DNA of 64,000 bases from Sphaerimonospora sp050942215 (GTDB taxonomy: Bacteria > Actinomycetota > Actinomycetes > Streptosporangiales > Streptosporangiaceae). Of this stretch, positions 35,160 to 44,017 are shown one piece after another (position 1 is the stretch's first letter; every line of letters starts with the position of its first letter). The translations under genes and the position numbers were made by a program. The stretch is taken from positions 2,294,001 to 2,358,000 of the forward strand of contig NZ_CP192056.1 of NCBI RefSeq assembly GCF_050942215.1. Direction: 5' to 3'. Below the pieces are notes generated by a model. The model worked only from the letters and a program-made list of their open reading frames with translations, ran no database searches and had not been told where the DNA came from.

Positions 35160-36503
35160 ATGCTGCACGAGAGACTGTCGTCGGTGTACGACAACGTGCT
35201 GCGCCGAAACCCGGGCGAAATCGAGTTCCATCAGGCGGTCCGGGAAGTGCTGGAGAGCATCGGGCCCGTCCTCGGAAAGGATCCCGAGTACGCGGAGCAC
35301 AAGATCATCGAGCGGATCTGTGAGCCGGAACGGCAGATCATCTTCCGGGTGCCCTGGGAGGACGATCACGGCGAGGTGCACATCAACCGCGGTTTCCGGG
35401 TCGAGTTCAACAGCGCGCTCGGGCCGTACAAGGGAGGGCTCCGCTTCCACCCGTCGGTCTACCTCGGCATAATAAAGTTCCTGGGCTTCGAGCAGATCTT
35501 CAAGAACGGCCTGACCGGGCTGCCCATCGGCGGCGGCAAGGGCGGTTCCGACTTCGACCCGAAGGGGCGCTCCGATCGCGAGATCATGCGCTTCTGCCAG
35601 AGCTTCATGACGGAGCTCTACCGTCACCTGGGCGAGTACACCGACGTGCCCGCGGGTGACATCGGCGTCGGTGGGCGCGAGATCGGCTACCTGTTCGGCC
35701 AGTACAAGCGCATTACCAACCGGTACGAATCCGGCGTGATCACCGGCAAGGGGCTCACCTTCGGCGGCGCGCAGGTGCGCACCGAGGCCACCGGGTACGG
35801 GTGCGCGTTCTTCGTGGAGGAGATGCTGGGGGCGCGCGGCACGTCGTTCGACGGCAAGCGCGTCGTGGTCTCCGGTGCGGGCAATGTCGCCATATACACC
35901 ATAGAGAAGGTTCAGCAGCTCGGCGGCACCGTCGTCGCCTGCTCCGACTCCTCCGGGTACGTCGTGGACGAGAAGGGCATCGACCTCGACCTGCTCAAGC
36001 AGATCAAGGAGGTCGAGCGGCGCCGGCTTGACGCGTACGCGGAACGGCGTGGCACGGACGCCACGTTCGTGGCCGGGCACAGCGTCTGGGAGGTGCCCTG
36101 CGAGGTGGCGATGCCGTCCGCCACGGAGAACGAGATCACCGGCAAGGACGCCGAGGCGATGGTCCGGGGCGGCTGCGTGGCCGTCGGCGAGGGCGCCAAC
36201 ATGCCCACGACCCCCGAGGGCATCCGGATCTTCCATGAGGCGGGTGTGTCTTTCGGGCCGGGCAAGGCCGCCAACGCGGGCGGCGTCGCCACCAGTGCCC
36301 TGGAGATGCAGCAGAACGCCAGCCGCGACTCGTGGACGTTCGAATACTCCGAGCGGAAGCTGCGGGAGATCATGAAGGACATCCACAGCCGTTGCCTGCA
36401 GACAGCGGACGAGTACGGCATGCCCGGGGACTACGTCGCCGGCGCCAACATCGACGGATTCAAGCGCGTGGCGGACGCGATGCTCGCCATGGGCCTCATC
36501 TGA
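35160..36503 (+). CDS. gdhA: NADP-specific glutamate dehydrogenase
   Basis: A 447-residue hexameric-type glutamate dehydrogenase converting 2-oxoglutarate and ammonia to glutamate in the cytoplasm. The substrate domain shows KGGLRFHPSV, GLPIGGGKGGSDFDPKG (catalytic Lys region) and DVPAGDIGVGGREIG. The Rossmann domain has VVVSGAGNVAIYT, and the C-terminus AGGVATSALEMQQN. It is the usual length for bacterial NADP-GDH. ATG 35160 is preceded by GAGAAGGG. It stands alone. Downstream is a decayed GNAT gene. Confidence 0.95.
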   Translation: MLHERLSSVYDNVLRRNPGEIEFHQAVREVLESIGPVLGKDPEYAEHKIIERICEPERQIIFRVPWEDDHGEVHINRGFRVEFNSALGPYKGGLRFHPSVYLGIIKFLGFEQIFKNGLTGLPIGGGKGGSDFDPKGRSDREIMRFCQSFMTELYRHLGEYTDVPAGDIGVGGREIGYLFGQYKRITNRYESGVITGKGLTFGGAQVRTEATGYGCAFFVEEMLGARGTSFDGKRVVVSGAGNVAIYTIEKVQQLGGTVVACSDSSGYVVDEKGIDLDLLKQIKEVERRRLDAYAERRGTDATFVAGHSVWEVPCEVAMPSATENEITGKDAEAMVRGGCVAVGEGANMPTTPEGIRIFHEAGVSFGPGKAANAGGVATSALEMQQNASRDSWTFEYSERKLREIMKDIHSRCLQTADEYGMPGDYVAGANIDGFKRVADAMLAMGLI

Positions 36504-36594
36504 CCGCAGGACGATCGACGCTGATCGCAACCTCTTGATCCGAAACGCGGATCTTCACCCGGATCCCTGCTGATCACAAGCAAGTCACCGCCGA

Positions 36595-36900
36595 GTGTCG
36601 CATCGTATTGACAATGGCGTACACGAATTCGACATCAGACGGCCCCATCGGGCCGACGCCATGGCGGTCCACGAACTGGTCGCGGAGCACGACGCCGAGG
36701 TGATCGGCAAGCCGGACTGGACCTTCTCCAGGACATGGCCGACACGCTCGCCGACATCGACCTCGCCAATGACGCCTGGGTTTCACATCGCCGGCGACCG
36801 GATGGTGGGCTGGGACCACGCCCAGCGCAATAGGCATGAGTGACACTGTGGACATCGACGTCCAGGTCAGGGATCCGGAGGCCGCGAACCTCCCGCAGAG
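36595..36900 (+). pseudogene. Frameshifted GNAT acetyltransferase remnant
   Basis: Reading across frames recovers a single ancestral protein: EFDIRRPHRADAMAVHEL and VIGKPD in one frame, then DMADTLADIDLANDAWV in the next, then IAGDRMVGWDHAQRN back in the first, and DTVDIDVQVRDPEAANLP after a stop. This is the N-terminal half of a GNAT acetyltransferase with at least two frameshifts and one stop; the acetyl-CoA-binding half is missing. It occupies most of the 434 bases between gdhA and the CbiX-like gene. Confidence 0.6.
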
Positions 36901-36937
36901 CGCGGGAACCCCCCGGGGGCGGAGGCCGGGACCGAGG

Positions 36938-37810
36938 TCAGTCGGATAGATCGTCGAAGCCGTCCAGCCCGCCGAAGGCGGCGCCGTACCGCACGCACAC
37001 CATGCGGGCGACCGCCTCATGGGCGCCGAGCGGAGCCGCGCAGCCCGCCTCGATCGCCTGGGCGGCGGAGGCGATGCGACCGTGGTCGGCCTCCGGCCCG
37101 ATCACGAAGGGGACGAGTGCGAGCCGGTTGGCGCCGATCTTGCGCAGCCGCTCCGCGGCGTCCCGGACCGTGGGCACGCCGTCGATCGCCGCTGGCACGA
37201 CGGGCAGGGTCAGCCGGGAGGCCAGCAGGACCGCGGTGGCGTCGGCCCCCCTGGCCGCCTCGTCGCCCCCGGCGGTGACCACGATGATCCCGTCGACCGG
37301 CGAGGAGACGTTGAACAGCCGCATCCGGTCGACCCTGGCCAGACCCGCCTCTGCCAGCCGGACGTGCAGCGCCTCGGCCAGCACGGGGTGGGGCCCCAGC
37401 GGATCGGTGATTTTGACGTCGGCCTCGCTCTGGGTCGCGGCGTCCCGTACGGCGCGCAGCAACCGGGGGTGCGGGCCGGTGACCAGGGGGACCACGACGG
37501 CGGCCGGGCCCTCGAAGGCGCGCCCGGCGGCGATCGCGCCGAATTCCTTGGTCAGCTCGCCGCCGCCGTCAGCGAGGGAGACGAGACGAAGGTCGATCTG
37601 GGGATTGTCGAGCCGGACGATGGAGGCGACCTCGGCCGCCGCGTCCACGTCGTCGGCCGCTTCCCCGACCTTTCCGGGCACGGCCAGGACCAGGGGTGGC
37701 GCTTCAGGCGGTAAGTCCGCCGGCAGCGGCCGCCGGTGCCGTCCGCCTCCGGGCCGGTGGGACCGCTCCCGCATGGGAAGCCGCGGCGGCTCTTCGTGAC
37801 CTTCGTTCAC
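36938..37810 (-). CDS. CbiX-like sirohydrochlorin chelatase family protein (degenerate metal site)
   Basis: A protein of about 290 residues with two CbiX-type halves; the family inserts Co or Fe into sirohydrochlorin for cobalamin or sirohaem. The normal strand-1 motif GHGSR is replaced by VPGKV, so the catalytic His is missing there, while later His residues (GPHPRLL, GPHPVLAEAL, LGAHEA) remain. The N-terminal 35 residues are basic and disordered. It is divergent from a nitrate-reductase-like molybdoenzyme, where a sirohaem role for nitrite reductase would make sense. It may be a non-catalytic or altered-specificity member. Confidence 0.7.
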   Translation of the reverse strand: MNEGHEEPPRLPMRERSHRPGGGRHRRPLPADLPPEAPPLVLAVPGKVGEAADDVDAAAEVASIVRLDNPQIDLRLVSLADGGGELTKEFGAIAAGRAFEGPAAVVVPLVTGPHPRLLRAVRDAATQSEADVKITDPLGPHPVLAEALHVRLAEAGLARVDRMRLFNVSSPVDGIIVVTAGGDEAARGADATAVLLASRLTLPVVPAAIDGVPTVRDAAERLRKIGANRLALVPFVIGPEADHGRIASAAQAIEAGCAAPLGAHEAVARMVCVRYGAAFGGLDGFDDLSD

Positions 37811-38156
37811 AAGGGCGGATTCTAGGGCGAAACCGGTCGAATAGTAGAACCAACGCGAGGCTTGTTGCCGAGGGGTGATCTAGGGGCGTCTGTTGATCTT
37901 CGTCGTGACGGCCGCAGCGGCCGAGGAGATCGGCGGGGCACGACCTCAAGCCCCCTGGCGCGGCCGGTGGACGTCCCACAGCTCGCCGAGGAAGAACCAA
38001 TATCTCTAGGCCGTCAAAGCGGTCACCTGCCGTAATTAACCCCATTTGGCAAGTATTCGAAAAGCAACCGGTCAGTTCCCGTGATTCCGCGATGAGGGAT
38101 GCCTACCAGCGGGTACGGGGAGCGTCGTTCACACATCGTCACCGCGGAGGTGTCAG
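37811..38156. other. Divergent promoter region, no gene
   Basis: 346 bases between the CbiX-like gene and the molybdopterin oxidoreductase. It contains an AT-rich patch (38025-38070) likely to carry a promoter, and a GC palindrome GGCCGCAGCGGCC near 37907. No operator is recognised. Confidence 0.5.
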
Positions 38157-40511
38157 GTGCTGGACCGGACCGCCGCCCTCAATGGTGGGGTGCTCAGTGG
38201 ACCGCGCACGCCGTACGGACCTCCCGGGGCGGTGGAACGGCTGGCCGCCGCCCTCCCGGGACGCCTGCGCGACGCGCTGCCCGCGGAGATCTGCCTCGCC
38301 AGCCCCTGGCCGGTGCGGGTCGACGTCCTCCTCGACGAGGGGACGACCGAGGCCGATGTCGAGGCATGGGTGCCCGCGGTCTCCGCGGACGGCGACGCGC
38401 TCGACCTCGCGGTGCGCGGCGGTCGAGTGGTGGGCATGCGGGGGAGGGCCGGCGACCGGGTCAACCACGGCCGGTTGGACCCCCAGGAGCGGCATGCCTG
38501 GCGGCATGTGCTCCGGGACCGGCCGAGGAGATTGACCAGGCCCCTGGTCAGGGAGCACGGCAGGCTGGTGGAGACGACCTGGGATGTCGCCATGGAGCGC
38601 GTCGTCGCCCGCTCCCGGGAACTGCTGGCGGGACCAGGGGGGTGGGGCCGCATCGGTTTTCACACCGGCGGGCGGCTGTTCCTCGAGGAGTGCTACACCC
38701 TGGCCGTCATCGGCTGGGCCGGGATCGGCACGCCCCATCTGGACGGCGACACGCGCCTGAGCGCGGCGGCGGCGGCAGCCGCCCTCATGGAGAGCTTCGG
38801 CACCGACGGGCCGCCCGGCTCGTACGGCGACGTGGACCACTGCGACGCGCTCGCGCTGTGGGGCTGCGACCAGAGCGCAGGGAGCGGCCAGGGCGTGCAG
38901 CCCGTGCTGTGGGAGCGGGTGCTCGACCGCCGCCTCGGCCCCGGCCCCCCGGCGTTGATCGTCGTCGGTCCGGAGGGCACGCCAGCCGCGCGGGAGGCCG
39001 ACGTGCACCTGGCCGTACGGCGTGGCACCAACGTCGCCCTGATGAACGGCCTGCTGCACGAGCTGATCGCCAACGGCTGGTACGACGAGACCTATGTGGC
39101 GAACCACACGGCGGGTTTCGACGAGCTGTGTCTGGCCGTGGACGCCTACCCGGCCGAACGGGCCGCCGAGATCTGCGGCGTGCCGGTGAGCCTGATCGAG
39201 CAGGCCGCCGAGATCCTCGGGGCGGCGGAACGCCTCGTGTCCGTCGTGGCGGGCGGCTTCCACCTGGCCTGGCAGGCCACGGCCGCCACCTGCCAGGTCG
39301 ACAACGTCCACCTGCTGCGCGGCATGCTGGGCCGCCCGGGGGCCGGCATCCTGCACGCGGGCGGGCCGCCGTCGGCGCGGGGCGCGCTGGAGACCGGCGT
39401 GGCCGGCGGCCTGCCGGGGCTGCGCAACTGGGCCAACCCCCGCCACATGCGCGAGCTCGCCGCCCTGTGGAACGTCGATCTCCCGAGCCGGGGACCGGCC
39501 ACCCACGCCATGCGGATCTTCCGGTACGCGGAGGAGGGCTCGATCGAGCTGCTGTGGATCTCGGCTGCCGACCCCGTGCGCTCGCTGCCGGGCGCCGGCC
39601 GGATCCTGCGGCGGGAGGACCTGTTCGTGGTCGTCCAGGACCTGTTCCTGACCGAGACGGCCCGGCTCGCCGACGTGGTGCTCCCGGCCGCCGGCTGGGG
39701 CGAGAAGGCGGGCACCGTCACCGGGGGCGACCGTACCGTGCACATCTGCGAAAGGGCCGTGGATCCACCCGGTGAGGCCCGCCCCGACCTGGACGTCTTC
39801 CTCGACTACGCGCGCCGGATGGACTTCCGCGACCGGGACGGCGCGCCTCTGATCGGCTGGTACGACGCCCGGTCGGCGTTCGAGGCGTGGCAGGCGTGCT
39901 CGAAGGGCCGCCCGTGCGACTACACCGGCATCACCTATGAACGGCTGCGCCGGGGCGGCGGGATCCAGTGGCCGTGCACGCCGTCCTCCTCGCACGGCAC
40001 CGAGCGGTTGTACGCGGGGGGCCGCTTCAACACCGGCCCGGACATATGCCAGACGTACGGCCACGACCTCGTGACCGGAGCGGAGCACGGCGCGGAGCCG
40101 TACCGGGGGGCGCGGCCGGGGACGCGGCGGAACCGGGAGGCAGGACACGACGACCGCGCCTTCCTGCCGGCGGCGGACCATGAGCCGTCGCAGGAGGCCG
40201 GGGCGCCGCTCGACGGCGGGGCTCTCAACGGCGGCCACCTGAACGGCACGCACCTCGACGTCCTGAACGGGAGCGCCGACGGCGCGATGAACGGCGCGGT
40301 GAACGGTGCGATGAACGGTGCGAACGGCGCGGTGCACGGTTTGGTGGACGGTGCGCTGGACGGTGCGCTGGTCGTCACGGGCTGGGATCCGGTCGCCAGG
40401 CAGCCGCTGCTCGCCCCGGCGCTGGTCCGGGTGATGCCCAAGACGGCAGAGGCCGGCGGCGTCTACTCCGTCGCCTCCCCCCTCGATCTGACCGCATCCC
40501 ATCCTGCTTGA
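38157..40511 (+). CDS. Molybdopterin oxidoreductase lacking the N-terminal Fe-S cluster motif (nitrate reductase-like)
   Basis: A 784-residue DMSO-reductase-superfamily protein resembling assimilatory nitrate reductase catalytic subunits. Domain features are TWDVAMERVV, FHTGGRLFLEECY, LRGMLGRPGAGILH, DLFLTETARLADVVLPAAGWGEKAGT and WPCTP..GTERLY. The N-terminal [4Fe-4S] motif CxxCxxxC is absent: the equivalent stretch reads VPAVSADGDALDLAVRGG and the fourth Cys position is Asp (NHGRLDPQ). Only one Cys occurs in the first 110 residues. A C-terminal insert of Asn-Gly-Ala repeats (about 685-735) precedes the last pterin-binding strand. The GTG start has CGGAGG upstream. It may use a different electron path or substrate. 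No reductase partner is visible. Confidence 0.85.
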   Translation: MLDRTAALNGGVLSGPRTPYGPPGAVERLAAALPGRLRDALPAEICLASPWPVRVDVLLDEGTTEADVEAWVPAVSADGDALDLAVRGGRVVGMRGRAGDRVNHGRLDPQERHAWRHVLRDRPRRLTRPLVREHGRLVETTWDVAMERVVARSRELLAGPGGWGRIGFHTGGRLFLEECYTLAVIGWAGIGTPHLDGDTRLSAAAAAAALMESFGTDGPPGSYGDVDHCDALALWGCDQSAGSGQGVQPVLWERVLDRRLGPGPPALIVVGPEGTPAAREADVHLAVRRGTNVALMNGLLHELIANGWYDETYVANHTAGFDELCLAVDAYPAERAAEICGVPVSLIEQAAEILGAAERLVSVVAGGFHLAWQATAATCQVDNVHLLRGMLGRPGAGILHAGGPPSARGALETGVAGGLPGLRNWANPRHMRELAALWNVDLPSRGPATHAMRIFRYAEEGSIELLWISAADPVRSLPGAGRILRREDLFVVVQDLFLTETARLADVVLPAAGWGEKAGTVTGGDRTVHICERAVDPPGEARPDLDVFLDYARRMDFRDRDGAPLIGWYDARSAFEAWQACSKGRPCDYTGITYERLRRGGGIQWPCTPSSSHGTERLYAGGRFNTGPDICQTYGHDLVTGAEHGAEPYRGARPGTRRNREAGHDDRAFLPAADHEPSQEAGAPLDGGALNGGHLNGTHLDVLNGSADGAMNGAVNGAMNGANGAVHGLVDGALDGALVVTGWDPVARQPLLAPALVRVMPKTAEAGGVYSVASPLDLTASHPA

Positions 40512-40593
40512 TCATCATGGCTGAAGAGTTCCGGGAGGTGACAGCCGGCGGCTGAAGCGGGGACAGGTCAACCGAGCCGGAGGGAGACGGCCG

Positions 40594-41058
40594 ATGAGTA
40601 TGCATCTCGCCCATTACCTCGGTCTGCTCCACCGGTCCCAGCACGAGTTGGCCGACGCCCTGTACGCGGTGCGGCGCGCCCATCCCGACGAGCCCGACCT
40701 GATCGGCGTGTGCGAGCGCCTGGCCGGGCAGTGCGGCGACAACGCCCGGCGGCTGGAGCCCTTGGTCCGGAGGTATTCGGCGCACCTGTCCGAGGAGCCC
40801 GAGCGGATGCATTCCGCGATCTTCACCGGGGCCCGGCGGGGCCGGCTCGGCCTCCTGCGCGACCTGCACGACCTCTATCTGCTGGCCACCCAGTGCGAGA
40901 TCTCGTGGACGCTCATCGCGCATGCCGCGGAGGGGGCCGGGGACGAGGAACTGATCGATGTCGTCCGCCGCTGCGGCGCCGCGACGGCCGCGCAGCTGCT
41001 GTGGCTGCGCACGCTGATGCGCCAGATCGCGCCGCAGACCCTCATCGTCGCCTCCTGA
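40594..41058 (+). CDS. Uncharacterised helical protein
   Basis: A 154-residue, entirely helical protein (four long helices, His/Glu/Cys scattered: HLAHYLGLLHRSQHELADAL, CERLAGQCGDNARRLEPLV, LLATQCEISWTLIAHAAE). The pattern suggests a four-helix bundle of ferritin/hemerythrin or DUF892 type, but I see no firm metal motif. The ATG has GAGGGAGA upstream. It follows the molybdopterin oxidoreductase by 82 bases and may be co-transcribed with it. Confidence 0.65.
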   Translation: MSMHLAHYLGLLHRSQHELADALYAVRRAHPDEPDLIGVCERLAGQCGDNARRLEPLVRRYSAHLSEEPERMHSAIFTGARRGRLGLLRDLHDLYLLATQCEISWTLIAHAAEGAGDEELIDVVRRCGAATAAQLLWLRTLMRQIAPQTLIVAS

Positions 41059-41333
41059 TCGGGCGGGCTCGGCACGCCTCCCATGACGTCCGGTCCGTAC
41101 GCCCGGCCGGTGGCGGCGGCCCGTACCGCCGGGTCTGTGACGGCGGCCCGCCCGGCCGTTCCTCCTCCGTGTCCCATAGGCGGGAAAAAACGCCATCGCA
41201 TTGAGGCGCGGTCCGGCATGTCCCCCGGTCATCGCTGACCGGCGCACATAACCTCCGGAAGTGATCGCGTGCCCGTGAGGGCGGTTGTGTCATTAAGCGG
41301 TCTATTAAATTTTTCGGGAAAGAGAGTAATGAA

Positions 41334-41849
41334 ATGGTGCGTCGCCTCGCACTTCTCATGGCCGGTGCCGCCGCCCTGACGGTGATGAACGTCGCCCCGG
41401 CGAACGCCGAGGACACCACGACGACGTTCACCGTGACGGCGGGCGCGCTGTCGATCGCGGTGCCCGCCGCCGTGACCATCGGGTCCGGGGCTCCCGGAAC
41501 CACGATCACCGGGCAACTGGGGACGGTGACGGTCACCGACGCGCGGGGTGCGAACCCGGCCGCCTGGACCGCCACCGTGTCCTCGACGGACTTCGCCGCC
41601 AGTGGTGTGCCGGCGATCCCCGCGTCCGCCGTGACGTACACCCCGGGGGACCCCACGTCGACGGTCGGCGACGGAACCTTCACGCCGGGCACGGCCGGTC
41701 CGCTCGGCACCACGCCCATCACCGCCTACTCCCACGCGGACGGCACGGGCAGCAACGTGGCCGGCTGGAATCCGACGCTGTCCATGGCGGTGCCCAACAC
41801 GGCCACGGCGGTCGACTACACCGGGACGGTGACCCATCTGGTCGCCTGA
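41334..41849 (+). CDS. Secreted WxL-domain-like surface protein
   Basis: A 171-residue secreted protein: signal peptide of about 25 residues (VRRLALLMAGAAALTVMNVAPANA), then a beta-rich Thr/Gly/Ala domain with a single repeat of TVTDARG..AAWTATVSSTDF. That motif resembles the WxL-type cell-surface fold in which strands with a Trp precede T(V/A)T. It is followed 10 bases later by a DUF916-like membrane-anchored protein, the same pairing as WxL and WxLIP proteins in Firmicutes. Function: cell-surface attachment (inference). Confidence 0.6.
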   Translation: MVRRLALLMAGAAALTVMNVAPANAEDTTTTFTVTAGALSIAVPAAVTIGSGAPGTTITGQLGTVTVTDARGANPAAWTATVSSTDFAASGVPAIPASAVTYTPGDPTSTVGDGTFTPGTAGPLGTTPITAYSHADGTGSNVAGWNPTLSMAVPNTATAVDYTGTVTHLVA

Positions 41850-41859
41850 TCGCCCGCTC

Positions 41860-42867
41860 GTGGTGTTCCGGATGCTGACGACGACGCTGCTGCTCACGCT
41901 CGCGCTGGGCGGCGGCGGTCCGCGTGCCGCCGCCGCCTCCGGCGGCCGGGACGACGGCGGCCGTTTCGGGATCCAGTTGCTGGAGGCTCCGGTCAACCGA
42001 GCGAACGACCCGCGCGCGCGTTACGAGATCGTCGACCACCTGCGGCCCGGAAGCACCATCCGCAGGCGTGTGCGGGTCACCAACACCTCGGCCAAGCCGC
42101 TGCACGTCGACATGGGCGCCACCGCCGCGACCATCGAGCGGCACCGGTTCACCGCCGGCGCGGGAAGCGCGCGCAACGAGCTGACGAGCTGGATCTCCTT
42201 CGACCGCCCGGCCTTCGACGTGCCCGCACGCGGCCATGCCGTGGTGGTCACCACGATCCGGGTCCCCGGCACGGCATCGGAGGGGGAGCGCTACGCGATC
42301 GTCTGGGCGCAGACCGGCGCTCCGCCGAGCGGTACGCACAACATCGGAGTGGCTGCGCGGGTGGGCATCCGCGTCTACCTCGACGTCGGCGTCGGCGGCG
42401 AACCCGCCTCGGACTTCCAGATCGAGAAGCTGGTGCCCGCGCGGGCCGGGGACGGCCGGCCGGAGGTCCTGGCCGAGGTCGGCAACACCGGAGGCCGGGC
42501 CCTGGAGATGAGCGGCGAGCTGACCCTGTCGGACGGGCCGGGGGGACTGCGGGCCGGTCCGTTCCCGGCCACGCTCGGTACGGCACTGGCCCCGGGTGAT
42601 CGTGCTCCCGTGCGGGTGGTGCTGGACAGAGAACTCCCGGACGGTCCCTGGGACGTCCGCCTGGAGCTGTCGAGCGGCATGATCCGGCGTACGGCGACGG
42701 CGACGCTCACCTTTCCCGCAGCCGGGGGAACCACCGGCCGGCCCGTCTGGCTGAGACCTGCCCGCGTCGGGGTCGTCGCGACCGCGGTGGCGGTGCCCGC
42801 CCTCGCCGCCGCCGGTTTCCTCCTCGTCCGGCGGAGACGCAGGGCGCGGGAGACGGGGAGAGCGTGA
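41860..42867 (+). CDS. Membrane-anchored DUF916/WxL-interacting-like protein
   Basis: A 335-residue protein: signal peptide (about 1-25), two Ig-like beta domains (the first with FGIQLLEAPVNRANDPRARYEIVDHLRPGSTIRRRVRVTNTS-type residues split over two strands, the second from about 205), and a C-terminal membrane helix (VGVVATAVAVPALAAAGFLL) followed by an Arg-rich stop-transfer tail. This is the layout of the WxL-interacting proteins (DUF916/DUF3324). It is encoded 10 bases after its presumed partner. Confidence 0.65.
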   Translation: MVFRMLTTTLLLTLALGGGGPRAAAASGGRDDGGRFGIQLLEAPVNRANDPRARYEIVDHLRPGSTIRRRVRVTNTSAKPLHVDMGATAATIERHRFTAGAGSARNELTSWISFDRPAFDVPARGHAVVVTTIRVPGTASEGERYAIVWAQTGAPPSGTHNIGVAARVGIRVYLDVGVGGEPASDFQIEKLVPARAGDGRPEVLAEVGNTGGRALEMSGELTLSDGPGGLRAGPFPATLGTALAPGDRAPVRVVLDRELPDGPWDVRLELSSGMIRRTATATLTFPAAGGTTGRPVWLRPARVGVVATAVAVPALAAAGFLLVRRRRRARETGRA

Positions 42868-42868
42868 A

Positions 42869-42888
42869 CGGGGGTGGTCGCGCCCCCG
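42869..42888 (+). terminator. Putative stem-loop terminator
   Basis: A short GC stem (CGGGGG with CCCCCG, 8-base loop) directly after the stop of the DUF916-like gene. There is no U-run; weak evidence. Confidence 0.35.
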
Positions 42889-43047
42889 CGGTGGCCTTCG
42901 GCCTCCGGATCCCGGTGGCCGAGGTCCGTCGCCGAAGAGGCCCTGCGCCCCTGGCCCCCGGCGCCTGCCTCGGCCGACGCTGAGATCGGCGGCCGGAAGA
43001 CGGCGCCGGCAGGCGATGATCGACCGGTGTGACGAAGAGGAGAAGCC

Positions 43048-43935
43048 ATGACAGAACCGATCGTGGTCGCGACCGACGGCTCACCCGCCGCCACCTCCGC
43101 CGTGGAATGGGCGGCCGACGACGCCGCACGCAAGCACCTGCCCCTGCGCATCGTCCACGTCCTCGACCTCACCCCGTACGACATCCCCCGCTATCCGGTC
43201 TCCGACGTGTACGACCACCTGACCGGTTCCGGACGGGAGATCCTGCGGCAGGCCGGGCGGACAGCGCGGGAACGGCGGCCCGGCATCGAGGTCACCACCG
43301 AGATGATCGAGGGGGATCCCGTCCAAGTCCTGCGCAGGCAGGCGGAGCGCGCCCCCGAGCTGGTCGTCGGCAGCCGCGGGCTGGGCGGCTTCGCCGGGAT
43401 GCTGCTCGGGTCGGTCAGCACCCACGTCGCCGGTCACGTGGACGCGCCCGTGGTCGTCGTACGGCCGGGCCCGACGGCCGTCCGGGGGGAGATCGCCGTG
43501 GGGTTCGACGGCTCACCCGAATCCGAGGCGGCTCTCGCCTACGCATTCGAGGAGGCCGCGCTGCGCGGAGCCCGGCTGAGGGTGGTGCACGCCTGGCAGC
43601 TGCCGACGTACGCCTACGCCCCCTCGATGGTTTACGACCTCGACGAGGTGTGGCGGGCGCACGAGGAGCTGGTGACGGGCAGGCTCAGGGAGTGGCGGGA
43701 GAAGCATCCCGGAGTGGACGTCGTGCCGTCCGTCGTGTCGGTCCACCCGGTCACCGCCCTCGTCGATGCATCGGCGGAGGTCGACCTGGTGATCGTCGGC
43801 TCCAGGGGACGCGGTGCGGTGCGGTCGCTCGTGCTGGGGTCGGTCAGCCGGGCGGTCCTGCACGATGCCCACGGCCCGATCGCGGTGGTACGGCCCTCGG
43901 CACCGGAGAAGCCGCGACCGGAGACGACGTGGTGA
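43048..43935 (+). CDS. Tandem-domain universal stress protein
   Basis: A 295-residue protein of two UspA domains. Each ends with the ATP-binding signature G-x2-G-x9-G-(S/T): GSRGLGGFAGMLLGSVS (about 110-126) and GSRGRGAVRSLVLGSVS (about 250-266). ATP-binding Usp proteins modulate survival under stress or low oxygen. The ATG has AGGAGAAG upstream. A strong stem-loop lies just after the stop. Confidence 0.93.
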   Translation: MTEPIVVATDGSPAATSAVEWAADDAARKHLPLRIVHVLDLTPYDIPRYPVSDVYDHLTGSGREILRQAGRTARERRPGIEVTTEMIEGDPVQVLRRQAERAPELVVGSRGLGGFAGMLLGSVSTHVAGHVDAPVVVVRPGPTAVRGEIAVGFDGSPESEAALAYAFEEAALRGARLRVVHAWQLPTYAYAPSMVYDLDEVWRAHEELVTGRLREWREKHPGVDVVPSVVSVHPVTALVDASAEVDLVIVGSRGRGAVRSLVLGSVSRAVLHDAHGPIAVVRPSAPEKPRPETTW

Positions 43936-43955
43936 TACGCGCGGCCGCCCAGGCG

Positions 43956-43988
43956 CGGCCGGGCTCCGCGACGAGCGGAACCCGGCCG
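43956..43988. terminator. Bidirectional stem-loop terminator
   Basis: CGGCCGGG (43956-43963) pairs with CCCGGCCG (43981-43988), with an inner CCGC/GCGG pair after a two-base bulge on each side. It lies between the convergent usp gene and the TauE-persulfide dioxygenase gene and can serve both. Confidence 0.65.
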
Positions 43989-44017
43989 TGCCCTGATCGG
44001 GATCTGTCTCCGGCGGC

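Noticed and set aside
38139..40502. 787-residue antisense frame over the molybdopterin oxidoreductase
   Set aside because: Shadow frame; no motif, and it also crosses the promoter region.
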